This document shows, one piece after another, positions 26,639 to 35,637 of a stretch of 64,000 bases of DNA. The stretch lies in NCBI RefSeq assembly GCF_041228405.1, contig NZ_CP133888.1:2170001-2234000 (forward strand). The letters run 5' to 3'. Under the pieces are notes generated by a model, which saw only the letters and a list, made by a program, of their open reading frames with translations, was not told the origin of the DNA and did no database searches. Both the position numbers and the translations under genes were made by a program. The stretch is from Salinilacustrithrix flava. Lineage in GTDB: Bacteria > Actinomycetota > Acidimicrobiia > Acidimicrobiales > Salinilacustritrichaceae. Positions within the stretch are counted from its first letter, which is position 1, and each line of letters starts with the position of its first letter.

Positions 26639-28324
26639 GTGAGCCCTGAAGACCCCGTCACCTCCTTCGCCGACCTCGGCCTGCGCGAGGAGCTCGTCGC
26701 CCGCCTCGTCGAGCTCGACTACGAAGAGCCCACCCCGATCCAGCGCGAGGCGATCCCTGTGCTCATCGAGGGCTCGGACCTGCTCGGCCAGGCCGCGACC
26801 GGCACGGGGAAGACGGCCGCCTTCGCGCTGCCGCTGCTCCACCGGCTCGGTGACGTGCCGGCGACCCGTCCCACCGCGCTGATCCTCGTGCCGACCCGCG
26901 AGCTGGCCATGCAGGTGCAGCAGGCGGTGTCCAACTACGGGCGCAGCCTCGGCGTGCGCGTCGTGGCCGTCTTCGGCGGCCAGCCGATCCAGCGCCAGCT
27001 CAAGTCGATCGAGCGGGGCGCGCACATCGTGGTCGCCACCCCCGGCCGGGCCATCGACCTCATCAACCGCCGGTCACTGAAGCTCGACGCCATCACCACC
27101 GTGGTGCTCGACGAAGCCGACGAGATGCTCGACATGGGCTTCACCGACGACATCGAGACGATCCTCGAGCACACCCCGAGCGAGCGCCAGACCGTGCTGT
27201 TCTCGGCCACGCTGCCCCGTCGCATCACCGCGATCGCCGAGCGCCACCAGCGGGATCCGAAGCGCATCACGATCAAGGCCGGCGACGTCGGCACCGACTC
27301 CGACCTGGTCCGCCAGACCGCCTACGTCGTCGACCGCCACCACAAGGCGGCCGCCCTCGGGCGCATCCTCGACGTGGAGGCGGCCACCTCGGCCATCGTG
27401 TTCTGCCGGACCCGGGCCGAGGTCGACGAGCTCACCGTCACCATGAACAGCCGGAACCACCGGGCCGAGGCCCTGCACGGCGGCATGGACCAGGAGCAGC
27501 GGGACCGGGTCATGGGTCGCCTGCGCGACGGCACGGCCGAGCTGCTGATCGCCACCGACGTGGCCGCCCGCGGCCTCGACGTGGACACCCTGACCCACGT
27601 CGTGAACTACGACGTACCCGCCGCGCCCGAGGCGTACGTGCACCGGATCGGGCGGGTCGGTCGCGCCGGGCGGACCGGCACTGCCATCACGCTCGTCGAG
27701 CCACGCCAGCGTCGCCTGCTCGAGAACATCGAGCGGCTGACCAAGCAGCGCCTGGAGGTGGCCCGGATCCCCAGCGTCGACGACCTCCGCGCCACCCAGA
27801 TCGAGCGGACCGCCGAGGCGCTGGAGGCCGTGCTCGTCGCCGGCGACATCGACGAGTTCGGCGAGGTGCTCGAGGCGCTCGACGAGTTCGACGACCGCAG
27901 CATCGCCCTCGCCGCCATCAAGCTCCTCCGCGAAGCCGAGGGGTCGGTCGACGAGACCGAGATCCCCAGCGCGTCGATGAAGGGGCCCAAGGGCGGCAAG
28001 GGCGGCAAGGACAAGGGCAGCTGGGACAAGGGCGCCAAGGGCAAGCCCGCCGGTCGCAGCGACCGGGGCCGGCGCACCCCCGACGGCCCGACCGGCTCGG
28101 TGTACGTGAACCTCGGCTCCAAGGCCGGCGTGCGCCCTGCCGACCTGGTGGGGGCCATCGCCAACGAGGCGGGCATCCCCGGCCGCGAGGTGGGGCCGAT
28201 CCGCATCGGCGACACCTACGCCGTCGTCGGCGTCCCCGAGGGCGCGGTGGAGGACGTCATCAAGGCGCTCAACAAGGGTTCGGTGCGGGGCAAGCCGGTG
28301 AAGGCCCGCCGCTTCGTCGAGTAG
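26639..28324 (+). CDS. DEAD-box ATP-dependent RNA helicase with DbpA-type C-terminal RNA-binding domain
   Basis: A 561-residue helicase. Q motif EEPTPIQREAIP, Walker A ATGTGKT (53-59), PTRELAMQV, DEAD near residue 158, SAT, and HRIGRVGRAGRTG are all intact. After a glycine/lysine-rich spacer (KGPKGGKGGKDKG) the last 75 residues form a DbpA-like RRM fold (GSVYVNLGSKAGVRPADLVG). Likely a DeaD/CsdA-like ribosome-assembly or cold-shock RNA helicase. The GTG start has GAGCAT 6 nt upstream. Confidence 0.93.
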   Translation: MSPEDPVTSFADLGLREELVARLVELDYEEPTPIQREAIPVLIEGSDLLGQAATGTGKTAAFALPLLHRLGDVPATRPTALILVPTRELAMQVQQAVSNYGRSLGVRVVAVFGGQPIQRQLKSIERGAHIVVATPGRAIDLINRRSLKLDAITTVVLDEADEMLDMGFTDDIETILEHTPSERQTVLFSATLPRRITAIAERHQRDPKRITIKAGDVGTDSDLVRQTAYVVDRHHKAAALGRILDVEAATSAIVFCRTRAEVDELTVTMNSRNHRAEALHGGMDQEQRDRVMGRLRDGTAELLIATDVAARGLDVDTLTHVVNYDVPAAPEAYVHRIGRVGRAGRTGTAITLVEPRQRRLLENIERLTKQRLEVARIPSVDDLRATQIERTAEALEAVLVAGDIDEFGEVLEALDEFDDRSIALAAIKLLREAEGSVDETEIPSASMKGPKGGKGGKDKGSWDKGAKGKPAGRSDRGRRTPDGPTGSVYVNLGSKAGVRPADLVGAIANEAGIPGREVGPIRIGDTYAVVGVPEGAVEDVIKALNKGSVRGKPVKARRFVE

Positions 28325-28337
28325 CGCCGAGCACCGC

Positions 28338-29147
28338 TCAGGTGGCGGTGCAGGCCATCAGCGCGAGCCCGGTCCGGCCCTCCGCCAGGTTCTGCAGGTA
28401 GCGAGGTCCCTTGGTCTGCAGGTCGTCGATGAACATCGCGGTGGACAGCGGCGTGTCGGGTGACGGCGCCGCCAGCATCTGGCGCATCATCGGCAGCATG
28501 ACCGGCGTCGGGTCCTCGTCGACGTCGATGGTGAAGCCGCTGCCACGCAGCAGCGTGCGGAGCTCGTCGGCGGTGACGAGGTGGCTCTGGTGCGGTTCGG
28601 TCGCCCACGGGACGGGCAGGAGCAGCGAGCCACCGTCGCCGGCGACGACGTCGAAGAGGGCGAGGCGGCCGCCGGGCTCCAGGACACGACGGAGCTCGCG
28701 GTAGAGGCCGGCCCGGTCGGCGATGTTCATCGCCACGTGCTGGGTGAGGACGTGGTCGACGGACGCGTCCGGCAGGTCGATCCGGGTGATGTCGCCGACA
28801 CGCAGGTCGACGAGGTTCTCCAGGCCGGTCCGGCGGTTCAGCAGGCGCCCGACCTCGACGAACTCCTCCGTGAGGTCGATCCCGATGACCCGGCACCCGT
28901 ACCGGTCGGCCAGCAGCCGGGCCGGTCCGCCCAGCCCCGCACCTGCGTCGAGCACGAGGTCGTCGGCTGTCGGTGCCAGCAGCGCGGCCATGCGCTCGGT
29001 GGCCAGCAGGCCGCCGGTGTGGAAGTGGTCGAACCCGGCGAGCTGCTCGAGGGAGACCGCCCCGCCGTCGGGGGCGATGCGATCGAGCCCCGCCTGGACC
29101 TTGGCGAGGGCGCCCGAGCGCCCGTAGTGCTCCGCGACCGTCGCCAT
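28338..29147 (-). CDS. Class I SAM-dependent methyltransferase
   Basis: A 269-residue methyltransferase. Motif I is VLDAGAGLGGPARLL, followed by GIDLTEEFVEVG, DITRIDLPDASVDHVLTQHV and a motif III-like LEPGGRLALFDVV. The pattern resembles sterol/gamma-tocopherol/sarcosine methyltransferases of the UbiE-like branch. The substrate is unknown. The frame is open upstream through the NUDIX region; the start at ATG 29147 begins the family-like sequence with GATGAT 7 nt before it. It is convergent with the DEAD-box gene, 13 bp between stops. Confidence 0.88.
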   Translation of the reverse strand: MATVAEHYGRSGALAKVQAGLDRIAPDGGAVSLEQLAGFDHFHTGGLLATERMAALLAPTADDLVLDAGAGLGGPARLLADRYGCRVIGIDLTEEFVEVGRLLNRRTGLENLVDLRVGDITRIDLPDASVDHVLTQHVAMNIADRAGLYRELRRVLEPGGRLALFDVVAGDGGSLLLPVPWATEPHQSHLVTADELRTLLRGSGFTIDVDEDPTPVMLPMMRQMLAAPSPDTPLSTAMFIDDLQTKGPRYLQNLAEGRTGLALMACTAT

Positions 29148-29212
29148 GCGCGGGATCATCGCACGCCGTGGGTCCGGCGTCGATGGCCGGGCCTCGTCGA
29201 CCAGCCGGCCCG

Positions 29213-29938
29213 TCACTGCCAGGCGAACACCGGCTGCTCGTAGCCGTCGACCCGCTCGTGGACCCCTTCGATCGCCACCCGTCGGAACTGCAGGAGCACC
29301 GCGCCGGTGGGGGCGTGGATGAGGTCGCCCCCGATGGGCACCTGGACCACCGGGCGCTCCGATTCGGGGATGGTGACGAACCGGGGCGAGTCCGGACGGC
29401 ACAGCTCGCGGAACGCGATCCGGTGGACGGAGGCGACCTCGTCGGGCTGCGGCTCCATCGCCGGGTCGGCGCCACCCCAGAGCACGACCGGCGTGATGAC
29501 GTAGCCCGACCGGGTCGGGTAGTCGTCGAGGACGCCCAGCACCGCGGAGTCGGACAGGTCGAGGGCGAGCTCCTCCTGCAGCTCCCGACGGGCGGCGTCG
29601 ATCGGTGTCTCGCCGGCGTCGAGGCGGCCGCCGGGGAGTGCCCACTGCCCGGCGTGGGCCCGCATCCGGCTGGCTCGTCGGGTGAGCAGCACCGCCGGCC
29701 CGCCGGCGGTGCCGGCCACGCTGCCGGTGAGCGCCATGTCCTCGGCCCCGGGGATGTCGGCGAGCAGCGTTGCGTCGATGCGCTCGTCGTCGACCCCGTG
29801 GAGGTCGGCGTCGCTGTCCACCACGACCACTGCCACGGCGGCGTGACGCCGCTCGCCGAGGTCGAAGCCGAGGCGGTCGTGCCGTCCCAGGTTGGTGCTG
29901 AGGTGGGCGCGGAGCGCGTCCCCGAAGTCGAGATCCAC
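29213..29938 (-). CDS. NUDIX hydrolase
   Basis: A 241-residue protein with a complete Nudix box: GRLDAGETPIDAARRELQEE followed by LALDL. About 110 residues precede the box, longer than minimal MutT proteins and resembling the CoA pyrophosphatase/NudL type, but the substrate cannot be read from sequence. GTG 29938 is chosen because TACGGT lies 7 nt upstream; the frame is open far further. RecQ lies 23 bp upstream on the same strand. Confidence 0.85.
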   Translation of the reverse strand: MDLDFGDALRAHLSTNLGRHDRLGFDLGERRHAAVAVVVVDSDADLHGVDDERIDATLLADIPGAEDMALTGSVAGTAGGPAVLLTRRASRMRAHAGQWALPGGRLDAGETPIDAARRELQEELALDLSDSAVLGVLDDYPTRSGYVITPVVLWGGADPAMEPQPDEVASVHRIAFRELCRPDSPRFVTIPESERPVVQVPIGGDLIHAPTGAVLLQFRRVAIEGVHERVDGYEQPVFAWQ

Positions 29939-29945
29939 GGTGCGC

Positions 29946-29951
29946 ACCGTA
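29946..29951 (-). promoter_or_regulatory. Leaderless -10 element of NUDIX gene
   Basis: TACGGT on the minus strand, 7 nt before GTG 29938, lying in the 23-bp gap after the recQ-like gene. Confidence 0.6.
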
Positions 29952-29961
29952 TGGCCGGGGC

Positions 29962-32064
29962 TCAGCGGCTGCGCAGCACCAGCGGCAGCACCGGGCCGCT
30001 GCCGGCCTCCCGCAGCAGGTGGGCCGCCACCGTCAATGTCCAGCGGGAATCGCACTCGTCGTCCACCAGCAGCACCGGACCGTCGAGCAGGCCGCCCTCG
30101 GGCAGCTGGTCGGGGTCCACGGTGAAGCGCCCCCACACGTTGGCGACCTGGTGGGCGGAGTTGGCCTGGTCGGCCTGGAAGCCGCCGTCCTCGATGCGGA
30201 CCAGGGCCGGGTGGACGGGCAGCTTGCCGAGCTGGCCGAGGCCCGAGCACAGCCGGTCGATGAGGCCCTGGCGCCGACGGGACGGCACCGGGCAGATCCA
30301 GCCCGGTCGCTGCTCCCAGTCCCAGCGCTTCAGCACGCCGGCGACGGCCCGGACCATGTCCTCGTGGAGCAGGCGATCCCCGGTGAGGACCTCGTCGATC
30401 ATCGGCCCCCAGCCGCCGTCGCCCACCCGGCACAGCGCCCGACCCCACCGGGCCTGGGCGTCGGGCTTGATGCGGCCCTTGGGCTCGTCGAGCCCGGTCG
30501 GCCACTGGCGGCGGGGCTCGATGCCGACGTCGCCGGCACGCAGGTGCCGCCCGGCCTCGGCGACCAGCTCCGGGTCGAGGTCGGTGGTGCGGACGGTGCC
30601 GAGGCAGCGGTCGCAGCGGCCGCAGTCCTCGGCCTCGGCGTCGTCGAGCGCTTCGCGCAGGAACCGCAGCCGGCAGCCGGGACGGTCGGCGAAGGCCAGC
30701 ATCTGCTCGGACTCCTCCCGCCGGAGCCGGCGGAGCCGCTCGGCCTTGTCGCGGTCGTAGGTCCAGCCCTCGTCGGCGAGCAGGTAGCCGCCCTTCACCG
30801 CCCGTATCGCGCCGTCGACCTCGAGGATCTTGAGCAGCGTTTGCAGCCGGCTGCGTCCGAGGTTCACGACGGACTCGAGCGTGGGCACCGATGTGGGTCG
30901 GGACGACGAGAGCTGCAGGAGCACCTCGTCGCAGGTGGACTCCGGCGGCAGGCTCACCTGCTCGAACCAACGCCACACGGCGGCGTCCTCGGTCGGGCGG
31001 GGGAGGGCGACGACCTCGGCTCGCTGGAGGGCACGGCCGGCGCGGCCGATCTGCTGGTAGTAGGCCACCGGCGTCGGTGGTAGGCCGAGGTGGACGCAGA
31101 ACGCCAGGTCGCCCTTGTCGAAGCCCATGCCGAGCGCAGACGTCGCGACCAGTGCCTTCAGCTCGTTGGCCCGGAGCTGCTCCTCCAGCACGAGGCGCTG
31201 CTCGGGTTCGGTGCCGCCGGTGTAGGCCTCGCACGCGTGGCCCCGCAGCCGCAGCCACTCGGCGGTCTGGCCGGCCTGCTCCTGGGTGAGGCAGTAGACG
31301 ATGCCGGAACCGGGCAGCTCGTCAAGGTGCTCGGACACCCAGGCCAGGCGGTGGGCGTCGTCGGGCAGGTCGACCACCGAGAGGTGCAGGGCTTCGCGAT
31401 CCAGCGTGGTGCGCAGCACGAGCGCGTCCGACCCGAGCTGGGAGGCGACGTCGTCGGTGACCCGCTGGTTGGCGGTGGCGGTGGTGGCCAGCACCGGCGT
31501 CCACGACGGGAGCTCGTCGAGCAGGTGGCGCAGGCGCAGGTAGTCGGGGCGGAAGTCGTGGCCCCAGTCCGAGATGCAGTGGGCCTCGTCGCACACGAGC
31601 GCCATCGGCTGCTCGAGCAGCAGGTGGAAGACCCGCTCTCGGAAGCCCTGGTTGGCCAGCCGCTCCGGGGAGATCAGCAGGAGGTCCACGGCGTCCGACG
31701 TGATGGCAGCCTCGATGCGGTCCCACTCGTCGGTGTTGGACGAGTTGATCGTCTCGGCGACGAGGCCGAGCCGCTGGGCGGCAGCGACCTGGTCTCGCAT
31801 GAGGGCGAGCAGCGGCGACACCACGACGGTGGGCCCCCACCCGCGGTCGCGCAGCATGCGGGTGGCGGAGAAGTACACGGCCGACTTGCCGAACCCGGTG
31901 CGGGCCACCAGCAGCGTGCGCCGGCCGTCGGCCACCACGGCCTGCACGGCGGCGACCTGCTCGGGCCGGGGCACGGCGTCGGGTCCGGCGAGGGCGCGGA
32001 CGTGCTCGGTCAGCTCGGCCTCGACCTCGGCGGTCGTGGGGCGTGGGGGAGCGGTGAGGGCCAC
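29962..32064 (-). CDS. RecQ-family DNA helicase with C-terminal phosphoribosyltransferase-like domain
   Basis: A 700-residue superfamily 2 helicase. Walker A ARTGFGKS (54-61), CDEAHCISDWGHDFRPDY near 145, and QIGRAGRA are typical of RecQ, as is the zinc site spread over CRLRFLREALDD and CGRCDRC. After about residue 500 there is no RQC/HRDC; instead a region with ICPVPSRRRQGLIDRL and, near the end, GPVLLVDDECDSRWTLTVAA resembles a phosphoribosyltransferase fold with a degenerate PRPP loop. GTG 32064 is supported by TAGGTT 7 nt upstream. A role in DNA repair or recombination is inferred. Confidence 0.87.
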   Translation of the reverse strand: MALTAPPRPTTAEVEAELTEHVRALAGPDAVPRPEQVAAVQAVVADGRRTLLVARTGFGKSAVYFSATRMLRDRGWGPTVVVSPLLALMRDQVAAAQRLGLVAETINSSNTDEWDRIEAAITSDAVDLLLISPERLANQGFRERVFHLLLEQPMALVCDEAHCISDWGHDFRPDYLRLRHLLDELPSWTPVLATTATANQRVTDDVASQLGSDALVLRTTLDREALHLSVVDLPDDAHRLAWVSEHLDELPGSGIVYCLTQEQAGQTAEWLRLRGHACEAYTGGTEPEQRLVLEEQLRANELKALVATSALGMGFDKGDLAFCVHLGLPPTPVAYYQQIGRAGRALQRAEVVALPRPTEDAAVWRWFEQVSLPPESTCDEVLLQLSSSRPTSVPTLESVVNLGRSRLQTLLKILEVDGAIRAVKGGYLLADEGWTYDRDKAERLRRLRREESEQMLAFADRPGCRLRFLREALDDAEAEDCGRCDRCLGTVRTTDLDPELVAEAGRHLRAGDVGIEPRRQWPTGLDEPKGRIKPDAQARWGRALCRVGDGGWGPMIDEVLTGDRLLHEDMVRAVAGVLKRWDWEQRPGWICPVPSRRRQGLIDRLCSGLGQLGKLPVHPALVRIEDGGFQADQANSAHQVANVWGRFTVDPDQLPEGGLLDGPVLLVDDECDSRWTLTVAAHLLREAGSGPVLPLVLRSR

Positions 32065-32071
32065 GGAGGCG

Positions 32072-32077
32072 AACCTA
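32072..32077 (-). promoter_or_regulatory. Leaderless -10 element of RecQ gene
   Basis: TAGGTT on the minus strand, 7 nt before GTG 32064. Confidence 0.6.
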
Positions 32078-32120
32078 ACGACGCCCACCGACAGCAACGC
32101 GATGAGACCTGAGCAGATCG

Positions 32121-34481
32121 TCAGGTGGGGACCCAGATCAGCGCCAGCTGGCGGACGTCGATGTCGTTCTTCTCCAGCCCGACCTCGACCTCCTCGACCT
32201 GATCGGCGACGTCGGCCCACCCAGCCTCGATCTCGGCGAGCTCGTCGACCAGCTCGGCCTCCAGGTCGGCCAGCTCCACCGTCTTGGCCTCGACGCCGGC
32301 GAGGGCGGTCTCGAGGCGCTGCCCGGCCGCCGAGGTCTGCTTCCGGCGGGACGAGACGCCCTTCACCTTGGACACGATCGAGCGGGCCGAGCGACGCCCG
32401 CCGAGGAAGGAGCCGAGCAGGTCGCCGGCGGCGGAGATCAGCTCGTGCTGCTTGGCGTCGCCGGCGCGGGCCTCGAGCTCGGCGACCCGGGTCTGCTCCC
32501 GGTCGATGGCCTTGCGGATGGTGCCCATGCGTCGCTCGAGCTTGGCCCGGACCTTCGCGGCGTCGGCCTCGGCGGCCTCCTCGCCCGCGGCCCGGCAGCG
32601 GACGGCGAAGTCCTCCGCCGACTCGCCGGGCCGGGACCACAGCTTCAGCTCGGCGTTGCGCAGCACGGTGACCGTGCGCTCGGCGTGGAGGTGGTCGACC
32701 ACCGCCTTCCGGGCATCCCGGAACCAGGTCGACGTGCCGATCGGCGCCGCCGGCAGCTCGTAGACGGCCGGCGTGGGGGCGGTCTCGCGCAGGTCCCGGT
32801 CGTCGTAGTCGACGGTGACGAGCTCGGCGGGGTCCAGGTGCTCGCCGAGCCCGACGAGGACGCACTCGAACTCCTCGGTGTGGCGCAGGTCGGCCTTGGT
32901 CTCGTCGAACAGCAGGTTGATCCGGACGGCCAGCCCGGCACGGTGGCGGGGGGAGGTCGGATCGCCGCCGACCTCCGGGAGCCACGGCGCGGCGGGGTCG
33001 ACCCAACGGACGGGCACGCCGTCGGCGACCGCCGGCGGCACCGGGGTCTCGTCCTCGCCGACCTCCACCGCCCGCTGCTCGACGGGCGTGGCGCTGGCCG
33101 TGGACGTGGTCGTCGCCGCCGACGCCGGTGCGGTGGCGGCCTGGCCCGGGAGGGCGCCGACCTGGTCCTTGGTGAGCGGCCCGGCCAGGTAGTCGAGGGC
33201 CCAACGGGTGGTGAAGACCGAGGGGGCCGACGCCTTGGTCGAGTGGAGGACGAACTCCCGTTTGCCGAGCCCGGCGATCGTGGCCCGCAGCTGCTCGACG
33301 TCGACGGACCCGGATGCCGCCTGCAGGCCGTCGCGCAGGCGGTCCACGTCGCGCTCGGTCTGGAGCCGGCCGATCATCCAGGTACCGGCGTTCGAGATGG
33401 CCTTGTAGTCGAGGTCGACCGGGTTCTGGGTGGAGAGCACCATGCCGACACCGAACGCCCGGGCCTGCTTGAGGATGGTGAGGATGGGCTTCTTCGCCGG
33501 CGGGGCGGCCGACGGTGGCACGTAGCCGAAGACCTCGTCCATGTAGACGAGGGCCCGGAGGTCCGGCGTGCCCGACTGGCCGCGCATCCAGGTGACGAGC
33601 TTGGACAGGACCAGCGTGACGACGAACTGGCGCTCCTCCTCGGACAGGTGCGCGAGGTAGATGACCGAGCACGCGGCCCGGCCGTCCTCGGTCGACAGCA
33701 TCGAGCCGATGTCGATGGGCACACCCTGGGACCAGGCAGCGAAGGACGGGGACGCGAGCAACCCGTTGAGCTGCATGGCGAGCGCCGTGCGGTCGTCGGG
33801 CGGGTAGAAGGAGTCGAGGTCGAGCACGCCGAGCTTGCGGATGGGCGGGTCCTGCACCTGGTGGACCAGCTGGCCGAGGTCGAGGTCCTCCCCGGTCGAC
33901 CACGCCCGCTGCACCAGGTTCGAGAGCAGGATGTGCTCCCGGGACGAGAGCGGGTCGGCGTCGATGCCCACCATCGACAGCAAGCCGCTGACCAGGCCGT
34001 CGATCTCGTCGGCCCGGGCTTCCTCGTCTGCTCCCGGGGGCGCGGACAGGGACCCGACCAGGTCCATTGCGACCCCGGCCGTCGATCCCGGCGTGTAGAC
34101 GGTGACGTCGCTGCGCCCCTCGAGCTCGGCGACGTGGGTGCCGTCGAGGCCCCAGCCCGCCAGGCCCTCCCGCCACGTCGTCGCCGTCGCCGCGGCATCC
34201 GCGCCGGGCGCGACCCATGGCGCGAACTCCTCGGTGGACAGGCCGGGGAAGCGCAGGGCGAGGTTGGTCATGTCGCCCTTGGGATCGAGGACGAGGGTGG
34301 GGATGCCGGCCCGCAGCGCCTCCTCGAGCAGCACCACGCCGAGCCCGGTCTTGCCCGAGCCGGTCATGCCGACGATCACGCCGTGGGTCGTCAGGTCCGA
34401 TGCGTCGATGGACAGGGGCGTGCCGGTGCGCTCGTGCTCGGCGGGGTCGATCGTCTCGCCCAGGGTCAGCTCGGCCTCCAT
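32121..34481 (-). CDS. HerA/VirB4-like P-loop ATPase with C-terminal coiled coil
   Basis: A 786-residue FtsK/HerA-superfamily ATPase. Walker A GMTGSGKT (38-45), LVLDPKGDM (63-71), Walker B RALVYMDEVFGYVPP, and STQNPVDLDYKAISNAGTWMIGRLQT are the HerA-like core in the first 450 residues. A proline/alanine/threonine linker (about 455-480) is followed by a second domain and a long charged coiled coil (about 610-760). Such proteins move or bind DNA or translocate protein; no NurA nuclease lies next to it, so it is not a classical HerA-NurA pair. TAGGTT lies 6 nt before the start. Confidence 0.85.
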   Translation of the reverse strand: MEAELTLGETIDPAEHERTGTPLSIDASDLTTHGVIVGMTGSGKTGLGVVLLEEALRAGIPTLVLDPKGDMTNLALRFPGLSTEEFAPWVAPGADAAATATTWREGLAGWGLDGTHVAELEGRSDVTVYTPGSTAGVAMDLVGSLSAPPGADEEARADEIDGLVSGLLSMVGIDADPLSSREHILLSNLVQRAWSTGEDLDLGQLVHQVQDPPIRKLGVLDLDSFYPPDDRTALAMQLNGLLASPSFAAWSQGVPIDIGSMLSTEDGRAACSVIYLAHLSEEERQFVVTLVLSKLVTWMRGQSGTPDLRALVYMDEVFGYVPPSAAPPAKKPILTILKQARAFGVGMVLSTQNPVDLDYKAISNAGTWMIGRLQTERDVDRLRDGLQAASGSVDVEQLRATIAGLGKREFVLHSTKASAPSVFTTRWALDYLAGPLTKDQVGALPGQAATAPASAATTTSTASATPVEQRAVEVGEDETPVPPAVADGVPVRWVDPAAPWLPEVGGDPTSPRHRAGLAVRINLLFDETKADLRHTEEFECVLVGLGEHLDPAELVTVDYDDRDLRETAPTPAVYELPAAPIGTSTWFRDARKAVVDHLHAERTVTVLRNAELKLWSRPGESAEDFAVRCRAAGEEAAEADAAKVRAKLERRMGTIRKAIDREQTRVAELEARAGDAKQHELISAAGDLLGSFLGGRRSARSIVSKVKGVSSRRKQTSAAGQRLETALAGVEAKTVELADLEAELVDELAEIEAGWADVADQVEEVEVGLEKNDIDVRQLALIWVPT

Positions 34482-34487
34482 GGCGGG

Positions 34488-34493
34488 AACCTA
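34488..34493 (-). promoter_or_regulatory. Leaderless -10 element of HerA-like ATPase gene
   Basis: TAGGTT on the minus strand, 6 nt before ATG 34481; faces away from the TACGGT promoter of the divergent mscS-type gene. Confidence 0.6.
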
Positions 34494-34535
34494 CCGGTGG
34501 CCGGAGATGGGTGTGTCGCTGTCAGGGCCCGTCGC

Positions 34536-34541
34536 TACGGT
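34536..34541 (+). promoter_or_regulatory. Leaderless -10 element of MscS-type gene
   Basis: TACGGT with 7 nt to GTG 34549; this spacing decides the start. Confidence 0.6.
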
Positions 34542-34548
34542 GCGCGCC

Positions 34549-35637
34549 GTGACCCTCTTCCAGGTGACCCCCGAAGAGATCCGGATCGCGTGCGAGGTCG
34601 AGACCGCCGAAGAGGCCGGCCTCGTGTGCCGCAACGTCTACACGTGGACCGAGAACGACCTCCTCGCCCGGGTGGCCGACTGGCTCGCCACCGTGCCGCT
34701 CCGGATCCTGATCATCTTCGTGATCGCGTGGGTCGTGAACCGCCTGGTGCGCAAGTCCATCGGCTCCTTCGTGGCGAACATGACCGACGAGGAAGGCCAA
34801 GAGGCTCGCAGCCGGCTGCGCAAGTACACGCCGAGGCCGCTGCAGTCCACCATCGCCGTGCAACCGCTGCGGGCCGCCTCCCGGGCCCAGACCATCGGCC
34901 TGGTCCTGAAGAGCACGGCGAGCATCGTCATCTACTCGATCGCCGTCATCACCGCCCTGGCCGAGGTCGGCATCAACCTGGCGCCGCTCATCGCCGGCGC
35001 CGGCATCGTGGGCGTCGCCCTCGGCTTCGGTGCCCAGTCACTGGTGAAGGACTTCCTCTCCGGCCTGTTCATGCTGGCCGAGGACCAGTACGGCGTGGGC
35101 GACGTCATCGACGTGGGCGAGGCCATCGGCACCGTCGAGGTCGTGAACCTGCGCACCACCAAGCTGCGAGGGGTCGACGGCACGGTCTGGCACGTGCCGA
35201 ACGGCGAGATCCGTCGGGTCGGCAACATGTCCCAGCAGTGGGCGCGTGCCCTGCTCGACGTGGAGGTCGCCTACTCCACGGACCTCGGCAAGGCCGAGCA
35301 GGTCGTGAAGGAGGTCGCCGACGAGCTGTGGCGCGAGGACACCTGGCGCGTCGACATCCTCGAGGAGCCCGAGATCTGGGGCATCCAGACCCTCGGTGCC
35401 AGCGGCATCGCCATCCGCCTGGTCGTCAAGACCCAGCCCGGTCGCCAGTGGGCGGTGAGCCGCGAGCTGAACCGCCGCATCAAGGACCGCTTCGACGAGG
35501 AGGGCATCGAGATCCCCTTCCCCCAGCAGGTCATGTGGGTGCGGCGCGAAGCGGGTTCCTCCACCGACAGCGACGGCGGCCCCCTCGAGGACGGCTCGGA
35601 GGGCGCCGGCGACGAGGCCGGCGCCCCGAGCGCTTGA
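34549..35637 (+). CDS. Mechanosensitive channel, MscS family
   Basis: A 362-residue small-conductance mechanosensitive channel. Transmembrane helices occur near 45-65, 120-140 and 145-180, the last being the pore helix (LIAGAGIVGVALGFGAQSLVKDFLSGLF). The beta domain has YGVGDVIDVGEAIGTVEVVNLRTT and VPNGEIRRVGNMSQ. The first 40 residues and the acidic C-terminus are variable. Releases solutes on hypo-osmotic shock. The stop overlaps the next gene's TTG as TTGA, so the exporter gene is probably translated by coupling. Confidence 0.92.
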   Translation: MTLFQVTPEEIRIACEVETAEEAGLVCRNVYTWTENDLLARVADWLATVPLRILIIFVIAWVVNRLVRKSIGSFVANMTDEEGQEARSRLRKYTPRPLQSTIAVQPLRAASRAQTIGLVLKSTASIVIYSIAVITALAEVGINLAPLIAGAGIVGVALGFGAQSLVKDFLSGLFMLAEDQYGVGDVIDVGEAIGTVEVVNLRTTKLRGVDGTVWHVPNGEIRRVGNMSQQWARALLDVEVAYSTDLGKAEQVVKEVADELWREDTWRVDILEEPEIWGIQTLGASGIAIRLVVKTQPGRQWAVSRELNRRIKDRFDEEGIEIPFPQQVMWVRREAGSSTDSDGGPLEDGSEGAGDEAGAPSA

